Assembly (NCBI RefSeq): GCF_014805625.2
Contig: NW_023998520.1
Location: 462,197 to 526,196 of the forward strand
Source of the DNA: Glossina fuscipes
Taxonomy: Eukaryota > Arthropoda > Insecta > Diptera > Glossinidae
DNA length: 64,000 bases
Reading direction: 5' to 3'
Below the pieces are notes generated by a model. The model worked only from the letters and a program-made list of their open reading frames with translations. It was not told where the DNA came from and ran no database searches. This document shows, in pieces, positions 33,190 to 43,429 of the stretch (position 1 is its first letter; each line of letters opens with the position of its first letter). Position numbers and translations under genes: made by a program.

Positions 33190-33640
33190 CGGGGTAGTGA
33201 TAACAAAATCCAAAATATGCACTCGACAATCTATACACAAACGAGCACAACTTAACGAACAAGATAAATAATCCAACAATTATTAATAATTTTAAAGCCA
33301 CCCAAATATTAATTAGCAATTACATGAACAAATTTCAATAGTCTCTAGAAAAGAAAATAGCAACCCTCGAAGATGAAGAACTCGACTTAATTGCAAACTT
33401 CGATGCTTACACAAACATTAAAGTGTCATTATTTTCCAAGACAATAATATTGTGTTAGTTATATTAATGCCACAATTTTCTGCAAACATTTTATCAAGAA
33501 TCTTATTCGAAGCAATCTCTAATCCTCAAAACAAGTCCATTATCTTGAAAATCACGAAATATTGATGCATAACATAACGATGTTTATGAATCTATTGTTA
33601 CAGAAAACTTAGAAATGCATGTAACATATCATTTTTTACG
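33190..33640 (+). pseudogene. Errantivirus-like envelope remnant
   Basis: Gypsy-lineage errantiviruses of insects carry a third gene for a fusion glycoprotein of baculoviral type. Downstream of the 17.6-like Pol fragment on the same strand, a broken reading shows the Asn/Ile/Leu-rich helical layout of the middle of such envelopes, with at least three stops. There is no signal peptide, no cleavage site and no membrane anchor that I can see. Assignment rests on position and composition more than on a sharp motif. It cannot encode a working protein. Confidence 0.35.
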
Positions 33641-33659
33641 TGCACAGCTGATAGACAAA

Positions 33660-34040
33660 GATAGAGAGAGCGAGTGAGTGAGAGAGAGAAAAGCGTATTA
33701 CATTGCAATGGGAAGGGCGCTGATTAGCATGTTGAAAGCCATTAGGAGGATACGTACACCGAAGACGAGGATTGTTCGGTAGATTTCCGTCTTCGTAACT
33801 TTTTCAAGTTAAAGTAGCCGCAACAGTATGGGATATCCTCGGTCCGAGAATATCTTGCTTTTTCATTTGTGTACTGTCCGTCGAAGTGTACCTGTACACC
33901 CTTGTCCTGAGGACTTAACCCTCCCAGCGCGTCGATGCCTAGTAAGTCATCAACTACTTCAGCTTCCTGGCCTTCATCTTCGTTTGCAACGGGTTCAAGG
34001 CATTGATTCTTCGCCCTCCGCGCTGCTTCCCTCATCGAAT
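33660..34040 (-). other. Unassigned acidic open frame after a GA-rich run
   Basis: A GAGAGAGCGAGTGAGTGAGA run lies at 33663-33690. Next to it a minus-strand frame of 97 codons (34035-33742) includes AEVVDDLLGIDALGGLSPQD and a basic, Ser-rich end. It reads more like protein than most frames here, but I do not recognise it. Confidence 0.25.
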
Positions 34041-34344
34041 ACCCAACTGGTCTGTCTGTTTAAATTATACTACCGGGGCTTTTAATGCAAGATGGCCTTA
34101 CCTCCCTTTGTTCGTCCATCTGTACATCCCTTTGTTTATTCTTTCTCTAACTGTTCTAAAAATCTGCTTTCCTTTATGTGCGTTTCGTTAAATACGATAT
34201 AATTCGTTATCACTGTTAATTTCTATGTTTTCGCCCTCTATGTCCCCGCTGATAACTGTGCGGTCATTCGGTCAACTGCCCGTTCCAAACCTAATTCGTG
34301 CGCGTACCGCAGGTAGGTCATGGAACTTTAATACCTATTGGTGG
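34041..34344. other. No recognised gene
   Basis: Less AT-rich than average. I see nothing definite in it. Confidence 0.4.
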
Positions 34345-34460
34345 ACCATATCAGTGCCCGAAATGCGCAAAATTTTGCAGAAATCGCCGAGCTCTAACCA
34401 ATCATCAGGTGTTAAGAGCATACTTGGGTGTTTCAGACACAGCTGCAACATGTTGATGTA
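34345..34460 (+). pseudogene. C2H2-type zinc-finger remnant
   Basis: GPYQCPKCAKFCRNRRALTN with HQ follows the Tyr/Phe-x-Cys-x2-Cys...Leu-x2-His pattern of a C2H2 finger, but the second His is not in place, and the reading ends at a TAA 25 codons later. A finger protein or a transposon-encoded finger are both possible. Confidence 0.4.
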
Positions 34461-35183
34461 AGATGTCAAATGCATTGTCTTAGCCTTTTAACAGCTACTT
34501 AATTTTCCAAACTTACTGAATTATTTATACCTAATGTTTATTAAAATGATGCAGAAACTTAAACGCATGGTAGACGTATGAGACGCTTTCAAGTACTGAA
34601 ATCGCAGGTTTTCGATATACGATACAAATATCTGAAAGGCAGCGACATTGAAGTATCTAATGTAGAGCATGTACTTGCTTTTCACTGCCGCAATGTTATT
34701 ATTGAAAAAACGAATTGTAATATATTGTTTTTTATATTTTGATATTATTTGATATTTATAATAAAAATAATTTGTAAAACAAATACAGTCCATGGAATCT
34801 TAAATATTCGAAATTATTCGATTTCTTTTTGATACATGCAACAAAGCTCTTAGATATTATTGATTTGTTGATTATTCTAGAAATAAGGGACAATTTTTTA
34901 TGAAATTGTTGGTCAACTTTGTTTAAATTATAAATCATACGCATTGAAATCTATATATGAAAAGTCAGGCTAGATTTCTTGAGGTCAAAAAAGCGCTGTC
35001 GTCTTAATTTATAAGTCGATTTCTTCAGATTTCATTCTTTAAATTTTTGCTTTGGTTTGTGGGGTTGTGCTTTCTGAATTCCGCAATTTTTTCGTAGTGT
35101 TTAGAAGTGTTTAAAACTGTTTAAGATTGTTTAATAAGATTTTATATGCTTTCAATGTTGAATTTCGCTATTTTTTTCAAAGT
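34461..35183. other. AT-rich intergenic DNA
   Basis: Minus-strand frames at 34521-34793 and 34756-34944 lack known domains. Repeated GTGTTTA(A/G)AA strings occur near 35098-35140. Confidence 0.4.
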
Positions 35184-35392
35184 GTTTATAAGTGTTTAAG
35201 ACTTGTTGTTTTCTCTGACATCTTTAGTCTTTTTAAGCTATTTCTAACAATTTTCCATTTTATTCTTACGTCTTCTGTCGTTACAGTTGTAATTATCTTT
35301 TGTGTTAGTTCGTCGGCTAATGCCCTACCAGCTACCTTCCCATGAATATAACCCCCTTTCTGTCCCCACAACTCCGGATATTTCTTCAAAAG
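35184..35392 (-). pseudogene. MADF/Myb-SANT-like domain remnant
   Basis: Minus strand: KKYPELWGQKGGYIHGKVAG, then ALADELTQKI and EDVRIKWKIVRNSLKRLK. The order of an aromatic tryptophan box, a helical middle and a final [DE]-V-x-x-K-W-K-x-(L/V)-R-x-x-x-x-x box is the layout of MADF-type DNA-binding domains, which are common in fly regulators and in some transposases. The domain is about 65 residues long and unbroken, ending at a stop near 35186. No start region upstream is recognisable. Confidence 0.42.
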
Positions 35393-35454
35393 GTCACTGT
35401 TTAGTTTTAAATATATCTTAGTTTATTCATATCATGTATTTGTAGTTATTTTAA

Positions 35455-35930
35455 ATGAATATTGTCACTTAACGTTTGCTCTTGCTTTGCACATTCAAGT
35501 TTGGCTGAATGAGCATTCATTAACTTGGCATTGTTCATGCACTTGCATTTGCATGCTTCTGTGTTGGTCTGCTTTAGCACAACTGACCATAAACAATGAT
35601 ATCACAAATTATGCAATCCACACCTTGAAGTGTGTCGTCGTTGTTTACATTAATTTGTTTATGTTGCATTTTTCATGGCACACTTCAAGTCGTTCATATT
35701 TCTGGAATAAACAAATGCAAAAATTGCAAGTGCATCAACTTATACATTCGTTTATTGCAAAATAATTCTAAGTTACTTTATAAGAATTATAATTTATAAT
35801 CCGTGTCCTTAACAATAAAATTCGTCTTTGTACTATCTGAAATTGATCGTTATCTATTTCTTAACGGTTTCTTCCAGTTATAAGTCCTGGAAGAACCATA
35901 TATAAAAAGTTGGTACGACCTGACGTGACG
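35455..35930 (+). repeat. Dispersed repeat D, copy 2 (inverted relative to copies 1 and 3)
   Basis: Starts with TGTCACTTAACG at 35463 and shares GCTTTGCACATTCA, GTTCATGCACTTGCATTTGC, GACCATAAACAA and TTGCATTTTTC with the reverse of 42290-42725. It contains TTATAATCC-type TATA strings and ACAATAAAATT, as expected for an LTR with promoter and polyadenylation signals, although I could not prove the ends. Confidence 0.65.
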
Positions 35931-36109
35931 TTTGATCGAATCATACTAACCGATTAAGCCCCTGACCATTTGGTTATTTGAATAGACCGTGCAAAACAGT
36001 CCTTCCCTATTTGTTTAGTGCACACGTTGGACACGCCCAAAAATAAATTCAAAATAGTCAAAACACTTTGACTTTACAGTCACTAAAAATCACGTCAGGG
36101 ATGAAGACC
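35931..36109. other. Spacer
   Basis: No recognised feature. Confidence 0.4.
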
Positions 36110-36235
36110 ATTTTAATAGTATAAAATAATAATATATATATAATAATAAAATAATAACACAATAATAATACAATAATAATAGAATAATAATAATATAATA
36201 ATAATACATATTATAATACTAATAAATAACCTGAA
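36110..36235 (+). repeat. (AAT)n microsatellite
   Basis: Imperfect AATAATAAT runs interrupted by AC, AG and TATATA over about 120 bases. Such tails close the I-like LINE and SINE copies here, but no such 3' end lies beside it. Confidence 0.8.
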
Positions 36236-36289
36236 ATGGAAAAAAACAAAAGATAAAAATATTTGTTAATATTTGTTTCTTCAATAATA

Positions 36290-36604
36290 TTATTAATTAT
36301 TAAACCTAACTTAATTTATTATTTATAGTGAATTAAATTTAGTAATAAGTTAATAGAAAATTATTTTCTATCTTATGTTTTCAAAACATATGCTTATTCA
36401 AGCTCAATACTTCATTTAATATATCATCTCATCATTTAGTAATTAAAGGGTTAGTTAAAAAATAAGAAAGAAGAAGAATTACTGTTAGGATTTGTCCTAC
36501 TAACACATAAGGATCTTCTACAGGTCGAGCTCCAATTCAAGTTAATCAAATAGCAATTATGAATATTGATCAGAGTATAATTTGATTGATAGGGTAAAAT
36601 TGAA
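36290..36604 (-). other. NUMT: nuclear copy of mitochondrial cob end and trnS(UCN)
   Basis: On the minus strand from 36604, a reading with mitochondrial code gives [51 protein letters not shown] and WDDMLN. This is the C-terminus of insect cytochrome b. At least four TGA codons must be read as Trp, which is strong evidence of mitochondrial origin. Immediately downstream is a trnS(UCN)-like gene (36412-36348), in the gene order found in most insects. Nuclear repeats surround it on both sides, so it is an insertion and not organelle sequence. The readable left edge is about 36290. Confidence 0.9.
36348..36412 (-). tRNA. Mitochondrial trnS(UCN)-like sequence within the NUMT
   Basis: The anticodon arm GCATATGTTTTGAAAACATA with TGA at its centre, the DHU-side GAGCTTGAATAAGC and the closing ATTAACT are those of insect mitochondrial trnS(UCN). 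The 5' acceptor strand has diverged (AGTATTG). As part of a nuclear insertion it is not expected to be expressed. Confidence 0.75.
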
Positions 36605-36639
36605 TACCCCGGAAAAAAAAAACAAAACAAACTTTGGTG

Positions 36640-36950
36640 TCATATAAGAGAGAACGAGGAAAAAATCAGCAAAATTTTACGAGATTGCATAACAACAAAT
36701 TTGGTCGCATCTGAGAGCAAGTTACTCTGTATTTGTTTAGAATTGAGAATAATGCAATGAGTCGGTCTGTATTTGTTTACAATTGAGAATAATTGAAAAA
36801 GTCAGTCTGTATTTGTAAACAACCGTCTGTTGAATTGAAAAAACGACTAAGAATTTGGAAGCATCTGAGAGTAAGCGTATAAAAAATTATTCTGTGTTTG
36901 TTTAGAATTGAGAATAATTCAAAGAGTTGGTTTTATTATTATTTTGTTTT
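36640..36950 (+). repeat. Minisatellite with a unit of about 47 bp
   Basis: TCTGTATTTGTTTA(G/C)AATTGAGAATAAT recurs at about 36727, 36767 and 36892, with a partial unit at 36805. Each is followed by a variable AGT(C/T)(G/A)G box. GCATCTGAGAG occurs at 36706 and 36861. The same word occurs at 20650. Confidence 0.75.
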
Positions 36951-37434
36951 AAATATTGAGTGTAAATGTACTAAGCCCATAAGAAATGTGCCTCAAATAT
37001 TTAGATTATAAACTCGGCTTTTACATGCAGACATGTTGAGTGCATTACGACAAAATAATGATGTAAAATTAAAAAAAGTTGCAAACTTTGGTTGAAATGA
37101 GTTTATTTTAAAAATGAATTAACGAAAAAAAATGAATTAAAACTTAAGCTGCAGGAATAAGAAAAAGTTACAGTGAAGAAGGCACTTTTTAAACAAAGTG
37201 CGTTAAATACCCTATCCACCTTCGCTCAGTACGGGTATTCATCGAAATACTTTTTAAAATAATAGCCCACTGTAACATTTTTACTAATTTTAGATCAATA
37301 CAATTAAGAGAAAACGAATGAAGTTTTAGTTTTTTCTTGCCAATCCAATGTGGAAGGAAGAATAGTCTTTCTATAATTTTTCATTATTATAATTGAACAT
37401 ATCAATATAAATTTCACGGTTTTCCGCACGACCC
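36951..37434. other. No recognised gene
   Basis: AT-rich. I see nothing in it. Confidence 0.45.
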
Positions 37435-37614
37435 TTGGCATGCCGTGATAGGCGCGTTGCCAATTTTTTTAAATGGCTGGCTCAGCTGTAGGCCTACGCC
37501 ATTATAAACTTAATTTAAAACTATAATATATCTATATAATATCTATATAATAATAAATAAATCTAAGCTCCGTTAATACATAATATAGGTACATAATAAG
37601 TATATAGAAGATAC
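37435..37614 (-). repeat. Downstream region of the transposase-like gene, repeated at 28.8 kb
   Basis: Minus strand: AAGTTTATAATGGCGTAGGC, then AGCCATTTAAAAAAATTGGC and AACGCGCCTATCACGGCA. These words recur in order at 28820-28880. This is probably the 3' non-coding part of a mobile element rather than of a unique gene. Confidence 0.55.
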
Positions 37615-38775
37615 TTATAAATTGATCTGGATCCTTGCTGATGTGCTGATATCTGCAAAAGAAAAACATCGTGGTTACTGAATGTTATATATAAAGATGA
37701 TCCCAAACTACCTTTAAAATGATGACACATTTTCAACTCTTCTTGCACCCAGTTTTTTCGACTCAGCAACAAATTGATGATGAAGCCCAGAAGATTTGTT
37801 CGGCGCTCCACTATGTGATATTCCATAATGTTCAGGTGCACGCTGAAGGCTTTTAAAAAAACCTCATCGACTTTGTGTTCTGGAAATTCGTAGTTCGAGA
37901 TTCTCGTGCGCCAGGATTGTATTGTGATCGGGATGCTTGGCGACAAGTACGCCGTTAGCTTCTGAGCATGCCTCTTCTTTTGTTATGGCCAGGTTCTCGA
38001 GGCATGCCGGACATCTCAACTGCTCCCGTACATATTGACCTATGCCAAAGCCCGTGAGCACCATGAAATACTCCTTATCCCTTCTCGTAAGTCGCGTGGG
38101 GGCTACGTTGAATGGCACCCCATCCAGACCATATGGCACAAACTCCTCTTCGGCCTGGGCTTGTATCGTGTAATCAAACTTATCGATTAGATCATAATCA
38201 TGAGCTATTGTGGTGCCGCTTCCCCATACTTCGACTTGCCGGTTCATTAGTCGGGTGACCAGCTTCATTACTATTTCCGGCTGCCTGGTCCGGTTCTTTT
38301 ACTTACTGACGCCAGGGTAAGCATTTCGCAGCCCATCTATTAATTCCATGAAATTGTCCATGCTTTCAATGGTTGCGTCAACTATTTCGTCCGCGTCGAA
38401 GTTATTATTGAAATATTTTTTAAGTTCCGCTAGCACCACTTTCTGCTCCTCCCATTTGGCGCTGCAGATTTTGTTACTGTGAAAAATTTTGACGAATTTG
38501 ATTAGAGAAGCGATGGCTTCGTATGTTCGCATTACTTTGTTCTCCTTGATAACTTTCCGCTGAACTGCCAGTTTTAAGGTTGCTACTGCTGCAGGGGTGA
38601 AGAATTGGACATTATCTTCCTCTTTGTATTTTCCGTTTTTGAATTTCGCCAGCGTATACATATTTTGTTGGCCCCTATTACAGACTACTGCTTTCACGTG
38701 CAGCCCGATTTGCTCAACTATAGTTAAACATCTATCTAACTTGTCTGGATTCCCCTTATAGCGGGTGATGGCCAT
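37615..38775 (-). pseudogene. Transposase-like gene with one intron (possibly P-element/THAP9 type)
   Basis: Reading begins at 38775 (MAITRYKGNPDKLDRCLTIV, then EQIGLHVKAVVCNRGQQN). The segment GLHVKAVVC-x-x-G-x-x-N resembles the P-type DDE string ending CDQGxxN, in which the Asp is catalytic. Here the residue is Asn. A long helical part follows, then a TAA in frame (38301-38299), then VTRLMNRQVEVWGSGT and EYFMVLTGFGIGQYVREQLR with CPACLENL, a candidate zinc-binding pair as in the P-type C-terminus. A frameshift lies near 37890. The last intron is clear: AAAG|GTAGTT at 37712/37711 to TTTTCTTTTGCAG ending at 37653 (59 bases). The last exon ends at a TAA (37617-37615). Family assignment is tentative. 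That it is a decayed gene of a repeated element is better supported, because the 3' part recurs at 28.8 kb. Confidence 0.45.
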
Positions 38776-39924
38776 TTAATAAAAGTAAGTTTTTATTTCC
38801 ATAGAATAGAAACAAGTGTGAAGAAATCAGATTAGAAAAATGTTAATGATTTCGTTGAATTTTTAAAGGATTTAATATGTATGACAGGCTTCAACCTATG
38901 AGAGTGCCTTAATTTAGAATTTGAAGAAGCCACGATTGGATAAGCGACTATAACTTTTGCTTTACTTTTCAGTTCAAGTTTATGCAATTTCAATTCAATC
39001 CGATTTAATCCGATTTAATTTTAAATAATTTAGTCTAAATTCAGTTTCAATATTTTTCACCTAATTCATTCAAATCATATTCAGTTAAGACAACATTTTG
39101 TACAAGATCGTGCTCTATTATCCTATTAATATTTTCCAGATGACCTATTCTTAGCTTAATTAAGAATTGGAGGTAAAATTAATCTCTAAATTTATGCGTA
39201 TGGTTATCAAATATTCATTCAAAGCGAATTGAGACTTTTTTACTTATTTATGCCTAGCACACGAGGATATTTTAAATGATGGATCGAACGTAAGACAATC
39301 GGTCGATACATTTAAACATCTTCGTCTCTCAATATATGGTTACATAACGGTCACAATACCTTACAAATTTTGCCAATGGAAATTCCTTTTCGAAACTTTT
39401 CCATATCATTCGTCAAACAGAATTAACTACAATTTATTTATTTCTTTTTTTCTCTCAACCATTTCGCATTTAACCGCGAATTAGGAGCATTCCCTGCCGG
39501 GAGTATTATTGCGATTAGATTTTCGCATGACTTTGAAGTTTAGCAATGTAAGTGCTTCTATCGTCATTAGCTCTTCGTGAGTCCTGACAAAAAAATCTGG
39601 CTACAGTAGCGCATATTGATGACGATTACGGAGATACACATCCCGTTTGCACTTGTTCACCCATTCTCCTGTGATATTTGATATAAGTGTATTAAATACT
39701 CCCAACTGTTTTACAAAGTGCGAATAGAAAGGCGGGTATAATCACTTTCATTTTCTTTTTTTTCTTTGTCTACTTTACGAGCAACAAGCAATTGCTCAGA
39801 AAACGACTCGTTTGGGATATGAAGTAACGATCTGATCAAGCAGAGTCTGAGCCATTTCGCATCGTCCATATTTTTGGTTCAGATTCGCAAACATAATGAT
39901 CGTGTTTACATCTGAAAAAAGGAA
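38776..39924. other. AT-rich intergenic DNA
   Basis: Would hold 5' exons of the transposase-like gene if any survive. I could not read any, and no other feature is visible. Confidence 0.4.
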
Positions 39925-40429
39925 ATGAAATCAAACTGCTTATTGGTAGTGTCAGAAGGTATTTTACTTACGTTCTCGCTCTGCCAAACTACTCAATGCC
40001 TTATGCAGCAACTGTTGATTCCTATGGCAAACAATGTGTTAGCAGCGGAACGCCACACTTCTGGCACAGATTTGAATTTCTTTGTTATGACGCTAACCAT
40101 TCCGGTAAGTTCTTCCTATTTTTGCAAATCAAAAGAAAACAGCTGTAGAATGTACAGAGAGAATGCGTGCCAGTTGAATTCAAAAAGAAAACAGCTGGAG
40201 AATGTATAGAGAGAATGCGTGTCAGTTGAATGATAGTGTTAATGAAAGTGCTTCCCAAGAATTGTTGTTAAGCAAAGATTTTGAAGATGTAATGGCTTCA
40301 GAAGTGTCGAAGGAAGAAGCAGAAATGGCTGCATTTAATATATCCGAAAATTCGGCGGCGAATCTTTGCGTACTTACGGAACCGGTGCCAAATTATCATT
40401 ATCGGTTTCCTTCGTTTACAAGGATATAG
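39925..40429 (+). pseudogene. Unassigned host-gene-like remnant split by a 52-bp duplication
   Basis: The upstream frame contains QTTQCLMQQLLIPMANNVLA and AERHTSGTDLNFFVMTLTIP, which look like a conserved internal protein segment, with a donor-like GTAAGT at 40105. The downstream frame (40202-40429) reads MYRENACQLNDSVNESASQE and DVMASEVSKEEAEMAAFN and ends at a TAG. Between them a 52-base block is present twice (40134-40185 and 40186-40237), and because 52 is not a multiple of three it puts the two halves in different frames. Without the duplication the frame would run through. I do not recognise the family, so no function is given. Confidence 0.4.
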
Positions 40430-40549
40430 TATCATTTTTTAGATATAAAAAAAGCTTCAACTATTCTTTCTCTTATAAATCATATATTTATAAATGAAAT
40501 GCTTTTATAATTTTTTATTATTATTATTATTATATAATTTTTTAAAAAT
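40430..40549. other. Spacer with (ATT)n
   Basis: Short AT-rich run with an ATT repeat at 40517-40533. Confidence 0.5.
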
Positions 40550-40655
40550 TATTTAGAGCCGACAGCCTGTGTTGCTAGTGTTCAATGTCTTTTTTTTAGT
40601 CTAAGAATTCAATTCATTAGTCTAAAATTAAAATAATAATAATAATAATAAGAAT
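40550..40655 (+). mobile_element. I-like LINE 3' end
   Basis: GACAGCCTGTGTTGCTAGTG, then AGTCTAAGAATTCAATTCAT, TAGTCTAAAATTAAAATAA and an (ATA)n tail to about 40655. It is the same 3' end as the LINE at 23.8-28.3 kb. Only the last 100 bases are present. Confidence 0.8.
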
Positions 40656-41424
40656 TATTTAGTGTTAGTTTTTTCTTTTTATTATTATTCGTTTTTTGTT
40701 ATTTATTTATTTTCCTCTTCATAATTCTTAATAAAGGATCGATATTTTAAAAAATATGAAATGATCTAATTTAAGATTAAGATGAGCGAGTTGTTCTTTC
40801 CCACAAATTTATGCGGTACTTGATTATGAATGATGACGTAAAAAACCGACCACTCAAGCAATTGCAACGTAAGAGAAAGTGATTAAGAGCGATATCAAGA
40901 GAGAACAGAAAAATCAGCTAACTTCGAGCATATTCATTCAACACGTGTCAAGCAAGGTTAGCAAGGTTTCGATTTATTTATAAAAAGCTCGTATGGTTTG
41001 GGTGATAAAAATTGGGAGTGAAGCCAATTCTCTCTGATACTAAATTAGATGAGAAGCAAGTAACATTATGGTCGGTAATTAAAAACGCTACACTCCTTCG
41101 CTTAATATGAGATGGGCCTATTTCAAGTTTTTCCGGGTATTGTATATATTTGCGTCAAATTAACATACCCTTACATCACAAGTAGTTTAGGATGTAATGC
41201 GTGTAGTATTCAATAGCCTCAAAATCCAACGACATTTCAAATTATGCGGACAGACATCACGGGGAGAGAAAGGTAGACAAGCTTGGATCGATTCAAAAAC
41301 TTTCTGGGTCGTTCGCTGTTGTCTGCTCGCATTGCGTATCTATTATCCGTTAGTACACTCACATCCATAAACAAACCTGCACACCCTACCTCCGGCACGA
41401 AACTTGGTGTACTTGTTTGGTTAA
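40656..41424. other. No recognised gene
   Basis: AT-rich. Words near 41240-41320 (GACGGACAGACA-like, GGATCGATTCAAAAACTTTC) belong to the repeat F type. Confidence 0.35.
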
Positions 41425-41520
41425 CATTATTATTATTATTATTATTTTAATTTTAGACTAATGAATTGAATTCTTAGACTAAAAAAAGAGACATTGAGCA
41501 CTAGCAACACAGGCTATTGG
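41425..41520 (-). mobile_element. I-like LINE 3' end, minus strand
   Basis: An (ATT)n run at 41428-41450 is followed by the reverse of the same 3' signature (GCACTAGCAACACAGGCTAT at 41497). Like the copy at 40550 it is only the tail, in opposite orientation and 0.9 kb away. Confidence 0.8.
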
Positions 41521-42289
41521 TTTTTTTTATATATACATCAAAAAAAAGTTACTTTCGGCTCTATTATCTTATATACGATACCACCTACAGTAAGTTATCA
41601 CTGCCTTTGAATCAATGGCGCCTTCCTTCATTGTAACACAGCAAAGTAATTGTCATCTGATATCTACGAGTTAAAATCACAAGCATAAAACAATATCCTT
41701 AATGGCATGCCGATCTCATATCACTAAGTTGGTAAGAATGTCCTTCACACTTACTACAGCACGACAGCATCAAGACGTCAACGTATACAAATAATGTGCA
41801 ATCGTATATGCACGTTTGCCTTATCTTTGAAAACAACAAAACATTGTTTAGCACTCACATATCAGTATTAACAGTAAATACGAATTGAATTTTAATATAG
41901 CTTGAATCACAACAAAGTAATTTATTTTACATGAGATACACATTAAAATAATTACATTAAAATAATTAAATAGTTGATTGTTAATTACAAGGTGATGAAA
42001 TTTATTAACCATTTCGGGTTTTTTTATATATTGTGTAATTTATAAATTTATTAAATTCGATAAAATTTTTAATTCATAAGGTTAATGACTTACTCGGCGA
42101 GTCTTTGTTAAAAATTTCTTTTAGACTCAATTGCCGATCGTTGCATATTTTGTTTATTCCTCCTGGTTGAGTAAGATATATTCAACTTTGTTTCGTACAG
42201 TATATTTGAACGAAACTATAGTCAAGGGTTATATAAAACCACCAAGCAAACCACCGACCAAACCACCAAAACTACCAAGTGATTAATTG
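41521..42289. other. No recognised gene
   Basis: AT-rich. CCACCAAGCAAACCACCGACC at 42239 is a short CCACCA-type simple repeat. Nothing else seen. Confidence 0.4.
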
Positions 42290-42725
42290 TCTCTTCCAGC
42301 ACTTGGAATTGGAAGAAACGCTAATAGAACAAAAATGATCAATGTTTAAACAGCAATGATAAAGTTTTATTGGAAAAAACGTGAATTATAAATTACAATT
42401 TCTATAAACTAAAGCAGAATTATTCTGCAATGAATAAATATTATAAAATAATGCACTTGCATTTTTGCGTTCGTTTACTCCAGTAATATGAACAGCTTGG
42501 AGTGTGTGACGAAAATGCAACATACGCAAATTAACATAAACAACGACGGTTAAGGTTTAGATTATGTAATTTGCGATATCGTTGTCTATGGTCAGTTATG
42601 CTAAAACAGACCAACACAGAAAGATGAATATGCAAATGCATGTGCATGAACAATGCTGTGTTAATGAGTGCACGTTCAACCAAACATGAATGTGCAAAGC
42701 AAGAGTAAAATATTAAGTGAAAGTA
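42290..42725 (-). repeat. Dispersed repeat D, copy 3
   Basis: Best-preserved partner of copy 2. It includes GATCAATG, GCAATGATAAAGTTTTATTG, TGCACTTGCATTTTTGCG, TATGGTCAGTTATGC and GTGCATGAACAATG. It is non-coding. Confidence 0.65.
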
Positions 42726-43429
42726 TATATTTAAATTAAAACAAATACAAAACTAAACAAAATACGAGTAAACTGAAGTATATATTTAAACTAAACACCT
42801 CCCTTTTTACTCTGCTGTGTTACTCTATGCCTACGTTTGTCAATACCTTCGTGAGCGCGATAGCAAAGAGAAAGGGTTCTATATTCCACAGTTCCCACAA
42901 GCGAAAGATAAAATCTAAAAACAATTTCTAATCAAATTCGAAAATTGCAAAAGACACGTCCTCAATAAGATTTTTTCTGATCTAAAAAGAAAACATTACA
43001 ACCAACTGATCCTACCAAACTTAATAACTAAAATTAAGAAAAAACCTGATACTACATCCTTAGATATAAAGTTAGAATCCCTATATTTTAAGGAAATTCA
43101 ACACGAAGAAACGATGAAGTAGATAATACATACAAATATCAAATCCAGTACAATTAATATCAGCATAAATACAATCATATTCGCGAAGTTAATACTATTA
43201 ATGATGTTAATATACAAACTAAATGAAAACAATTGAATATCGGCAGTAAATATTTCGTGGGAGCCGCAATATATCGGTGATAGTGTTACAGCAAACTACC
43301 TCCACGTCATATAAAATACTTATTTAACCATATACATTATAACGTACATCTATACGTATATATGTAACTTTGAGTGTTTAAATATCTTGTAATACAGCTA
43401 CCCGTACGCTTATACCCCTATGTATCAAA
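42726..43429. other. No firmly recognised gene
   Basis: 42900-43260 has a Lys/Leu/Ile-rich plus-strand reading that ends in a hydrophobic run. It could be the decayed end of another gypsy-lineage element, but no motif settles it. Confidence 0.2.

Noticed and set aside
36348..36412. A working mitochondrial tRNA gene
   Set aside because: It is part of a nuclear insertion and its acceptor stem has lost pairing.
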